Shown here piece after piece: positions 5,155-7,390 of a stretch of 7,390 nucleotides of DNA. Within the stretch, counting starts at the first letter, position 1. Each line of letters begins with the position of its first letter. Made by a program: the position numbers and the translations under genes. Below the pieces are notes generated by a model, which saw only the letters and a list, made by a program, of their open reading frames with translations, did no database searches and was not told where the DNA came from. The DNA comes from Thermotogae bacterium (GTDB lineage Bacteria > Thermotogota > Thermotogae > UBA12178). The DNA is taken from contig QNAP01000085.1 in the NCBI GenBank assembly GCA_003641795.1, positions 1 to 7,390 of the forward strand. The letters run 5' to 3'.

Positions 5155-5621
5155 CTCTTTACCACCTTCACTATCATGTTGCTGTTATCGTTATGGCACT
5201 CAACAACCTCAAAACCTATAGACTTGAGGAGATCACATAGCTCAGGTTTTGTAAAGATGCATTTATGTGTATTCTCCTTATATTCCTGCCCTCCATAAAG
5301 CCAATACGATAGCTCCCACCAACTCTTAATCTTCCCCTCAGTGTAATATTTCACTATTTGATCGAAATCTGGTGTTTGAATGGTCAAAACCCCCCTCGGT
5401 TTTAGAACCCTATGCCAATCCTTCAAAATTTCCTCCACTTTCCGATAACTAAAATGTTCAAGCACATCCTTCGCCAGAATCTCATCCACCGTGCCATCCC
5501 CGTATGGTAGCCTCTCACTCTCAAGATCAAGAACCAAATCCACTCTCTCTATCTTCCTCACGTCTATGTTCACATATCCCTCCCGTATATCACCCCCACA
5601 ACCAAGATTTAGCTTCACCAT
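5151..5621 (-). CDS. Small class I SAM-dependent methyltransferase, 156 residues
   Basis: Motif I is LNLGCGG at residues 4-10, followed by GYVNID (15-20), where Asp20 should contact the SAM ribose. Motif II is VDEILAKDVLEHF (45-57), and the strand after it is LKPRGVLTIQTPDF (73-86), matching the predicted SAM-methyltransferase group related to COG4627 and often found in surface-polysaccharide clusters. Aromatic residues at 101-110 (WWELSYWLYG) and a C-terminal FTKPELCDLLKSIGFEVVE complete the Rossmann-like fold. The protein is shorter than most relatives, with no extra substrate domain. It starts at an ATG 5 nt after GGAGGTG, and its stop overlaps the ATG of the phosphatase-like gene. The target is most simply a sugar or glycan made by the adjacent glycosyltransferase. 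DNA or small-molecule methylation is less likely, since the N/D-PP-Y/W motif of DNA amino-methyltransferases is absent. Confidence 0.9.
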   Translation of the reverse strand: MVKLNLGCGGDIREGYVNIDVRKIERVDLVLDLESERLPYGDGTVDEILAKDVLEHFSYRKVEEILKDWHRVLKPRGVLTIQTPDFDQIVKYYTEGKIKSWWELSYWLYGGQEYKENTHKCIFTKPELCDLLKSIGFEVVECHNDNSNMIVKVVKR

Positions 5622-5626
5622 GCTCC

Positions 5627-5635
5627 CACCTCCTA
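5627..5635 (-). promoter_or_regulatory. Stop-merged ribosome binding site of the methyltransferase
   Basis: On the minus strand the bases TAGGAGGTG combine the TAG stop of the glycosyltransferase with a full GGAGGTG site 5 nt before the next ATG. Confidence 0.65.
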
Positions 5636-6712
5636 TATAAACTCATAATCATCAAGAATTTCATATAACTTCTCACAAATCACCGACCACGCATATTTTC
5701 TCCTCACCTGCCTTGAATACTTCTTGAACTTCAACTTGTATGATTGAATGTTATCAAGCACATCATGTAGCTTCTTCACAAAATCGTTTATATCAACCTC
5801 GTAACCATAGCCAATGTGTATTGGATTATCCTTAAGAACCACAACTTTATCATACGCCTGTATGGGAATAATATATTCAATGTAATCAAGAAAACACATA
5901 CCATTCGTTGCTAACGTTGGTAAACCTCTTGATACCCCCTCAAGGGTATTCAGTTCAAACCCCCCTCCTCTTGATGGACATACTAACACATCGCACACAT
6001 CATACAACTGCCTCAACTCATCATCACTCAACCACCCTTTTATATGAATCATCTTAAGCTTCAATAAATCATGTAGATATGTATCAACAATATCTCCAGT
6101 CTTCACTACAAGGAACACGTTATCATGCTCCTTTTGAATTTCTGACATCGCCTGTGCCACAATGTCCGCACCCTTTCTATACCCCGAATGCCATAAAAAG
6201 AATAAAATAAGCCTTGCATCGTGCTTCTTTTTGATCTCTAACAACTCCTTAATCGTCTTATTCGTTATTTCCTTTGAATTATTGAGAAAAGAGCTATTCA
6301 ACCCATGTGGTAGCACCTCTATGGGAATATCCACCCCAGAATTGAGATAACACTCCTTCGCCCACTCTGAGGGCACTATTACAAGATCCAACTCATTTAG
6401 AACGTTTACGAAGACCTGACTAATAGCATCACTATCCGCTGTGTCAAACCCCCCTAATCGCTTTGCTACCTTCTTAAGCCTATCTAATCGCTTTATCCTT
6501 GAATAGAACATCCTTACTGAATCTCCAAGCAGCAAATAGCCTACAGGATGCAACAAAATGCTCTTATCCCCCGTCCACATGATATTGTCTAAAATACTCT
6601 CATCTATTTCTTGCACTTTCACTTTTAAGCTTAGATAGCTAATATGAGCTTTAGAAATCACGTGAAACGAGTTCTTTTGATACACAGGATACACATAATA
6701 TAGCTCATTCAT
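5633..6712 (-). CDS. GT-B fold glycosyltransferase (GT4-like), 359 residues
   Basis: The C-terminal nucleotide-sugar half is clear: FFLWHSGYRKGADIV (171-185) with the Arg-Lys pair that contacts phosphates, NVFLVVKTGD (198-207), HIKGWLSDDELRQLYDVCDV (223-242), and CPSRGGGFELNTLEGVSRGL (245-264). The last is a variant of the EGFG...E donor loop: the first acidic residue is replaced by Gly and Glu253 sits after Phe, a form seen in archaeal enzymes. The N-terminal half (1-160) has the IVPSEWAKECYLNSG and VLPHGLNSSF segments typical of GT4. The enzyme would transfer a sugar from a nucleotide or lipid donor to a glycan. Viral copies can glycosylate structural proteins or alter host receptors. GGAGGT at 6722-6727 precedes the ATG by 9 nt. 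Confidence 0.9.
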   Translation of the reverse strand: MNELYYVYPVYQKNSFHVISKAHISYLSLKVKVQEIDESILDNIMWTGDKSILLHPVGYLLLGDSVRMFYSRIKRLDRLKKVAKRLGGFDTADSDAISQVFVNVLNELDLVIVPSEWAKECYLNSGVDIPIEVLPHGLNSSFLNNSKEITNKTIKELLEIKKKHDARLILFFLWHSGYRKGADIVAQAMSEIQKEHDNVFLVVKTGDIVDTYLHDLLKLKMIHIKGWLSDDELRQLYDVCDVLVCPSRGGGFELNTLEGVSRGLPTLATNGMCFLDYIEYIIPIQAYDKVVVLKDNPIHIGYGYEVDINDFVKKLHDVLDNIQSYKLKFKKYSRQVRRKYAWSVICEKLYEILDDYEFI

Positions 6713-6721
6713 CGTTTCCCT

Positions 6722-6729
6722 ACCTCCTA
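6722..6729 (-). promoter_or_regulatory. Stop-merged ribosome binding site of the glycosyltransferase
   Basis: The minus strand reads TAGGAGGT: the TAG stop of the 183-residue gene runs directly into the site for the glycosyltransferase, 9 nt before its ATG. The same junction design is used at the next gene. Confidence 0.65.
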
Positions 6730-7278
6730 TTTAGGAATATTGTAAACAGCTATTGTAACTTTTCCGCTTGGGCTAACTTGAACATTGATCTTATCCGACT
6801 TTGATACCGTGAAGTCCATTTCTTTCCACACATTTGGTGGTATCGGTTTTCCATCATTTAAAGCTGCCAAAATAGCCTCCTTTGTTGCGGATGGTATCCA
6901 ATACATATATGCATAGAATTCATATTCATGCGTAGCCTTCACCCTCGCTATCCCATCGAATATTATTGCCAAACTTGGATCAAAGATATTCGTTAGTTCA
7001 GGTGCTTGATAATTTTGCTTAATTCCGAGCAAGTGTATATGCGGAAATATCCCGTATGTAAAGTATCCATAACCCGCATGAACCTCCTTGAACCGTAAAT
7101 TCTCAATTCCTAAGTTAAGAGCCAGATCCGTTTCTGGGATTAGATCTTTGCGAACATAACCATAGTAATCCACCGCTCCCCTCTCCGCTACCGTCTGTAT
7201 CGCCTCTATCAACTCATTTGCCCATGAACTCCTTATTACCTGCCCCGTTTTTACTTTGAGATAATTAAACATCGGCAT
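6727..7278 (-). CDS. Fibre-like virion protein, 183 residues
   Basis: Residues 7-30 (LKVKTGQVIRSSWANELIEA and onward) form a helical segment that aligns without gaps to the DDHN repeats of the 268-residue protein. Residues 45-77 are a classic fibre segment: DLIPETDLALNLGIEN then LRFKEVHAGYGYFTYG, resembling the P..DN...LG...LRW...Y....G signature of phage tail fibres and spikes. The rest is beta-rich, with an aromatic run (YEFYAYMYWIP, 119-129), a short helix (ATKEAILAAL) and a closing strand (KVTIAVYNIPK). The likely role is a short tail fibre or baseplate-attached spike. The start ATG abuts the stop of the preceding gene (TAAATG), with GGAGGGG 7 nt upstream; a second Met at residue 3 is a minor alternative. 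No enzymatic motif is seen. Confidence 0.8.
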   Translation of the reverse strand: MPMFNYLKVKTGQVIRSSWANELIEAIQTVAERGAVDYYGYVRKDLIPETDLALNLGIENLRFKEVHAGYGYFTYGIFPHIHLLGIKQNYQAPELTNIFDPSLAIIFDGIARVKATHEYEFYAYMYWIPSATKEAILAALNDGKPIPPNVWKEMDFTVSKSDKINVQVSPSGKVTIAVYNIPK

Positions 7279-7390
7279 TTAGCTTCCCCTCCTCCTTCTA
7301 CCCGCTTCTTTCCTTGCCCTTCTCAATTTTGCAAGATATATGAGATATTCCCGCTCTTCAGGACTTAAAACAATCCAATCCACCCCTAAC
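7279..7390 (-). CDS. C-terminal end of a basic protein (partial)
   Basis: The frame enters from the right edge and ends in TAA at 7279-7281, directly abutting the next ATG. The 36 visible residues read as a helix-forming segment (LSPEEREYLIYLAKLRRARK) followed by an Arg-rich tail (EAGRRRRGS). The helix could be part of a coiled coil or a small DNA- or protein-binding end, but the fragment is too short to assign. The tight junction places it in the same late operon. Confidence 0.6.
   Translation of the reverse strand, partial: LGVDWIVLSPEEREYLIYLAKLRRARKEAGRRRRGS
7286..7292 (-). promoter_or_regulatory. Ribosome binding site of the 183-residue gene
   Basis: GGAGGGG on the minus strand lies 7 nt before the ATG at 7278, within the Arg-rich coding end of the preceding gene. 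It supports the first of the two nearby ATG codons. Confidence 0.5.

Overview
This window most likely comes from a tailed virus or provirus of a thermophilic archaeon. No signature replication, capsid, portal or terminase gene lies inside it, so the assignment rests on a long minus-strand block with clear tail-fibre signatures: a fibre strand motif of the type P..D..LNLG...LRFKEV, a tail-fibre segment ending DSARKAEVDAV, repeats carrying DTGVHGAG, and a GDVLMFDGATGEW motif. The thermophile and archaeal suggestion comes from strong purine loading of coding strands, near-exclusive AGG/AGA arginine and frequent ATA isoleucine codons in the plus-strand genes, and Lys/Glu/Arg-rich small proteins. 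A thermophilic bacterial phage is not excluded, because good Shine-Dalgarno sites occur in both.

Positions 1-994 hold a plus-strand cluster of very small genes: the tail of one gene, then proteins of 66, 74, 64 and 64 residues. They are tightly spaced, each with a recognisable ribosome binding site. Two are cysteine-rich and probably bind zinc or form disulphides; the other two are uncharacterised. This strand is extremely G- and A-rich. Positions 995-1099 are a convergent intergenic stretch with an oligo-T terminator for the plus-strand genes and a purine/pyrimidine switch.

Positions 7390-1100 form a minus-strand, operon-like late block, read from right to left: the tail of a basic protein; a 183-residue fibre-like virion protein; a GT-B fold glycosyltransferase; a small SAM-dependent methyltransferase; a compact alkaline-phosphatase/sulfatase superfamily enzyme; an 83-residue membrane protein; a 464-residue tail-fibre protein with four 32-residue repeats; a 268-residue protein with three helical DDHN repeats, a beta-sandwich domain and a short tandem-repeat tail; and a 280-residue two-domain beta protein with a carbohydrate-binding look. 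Most junctions overlap or abut (ATGA, GTGA and TAAATG junctions, and TAGGAGGT where the stop codon merges with the next ribosome binding site).

Taken together, the block looks like a host-recognition and surface-modification module. Adhesin-like virion proteins flank three enzymes that could add, methylate and hydrolyse or transfer groups on a glycan, either on the virion fibres or on the host envelope. An ungapped motif (G..I.....N...EAI) shared by the 183- and 268-residue proteins suggests they use a common anchoring unit. The enzyme-to-fibre link is inferred from gene order, not shown by the sequence.
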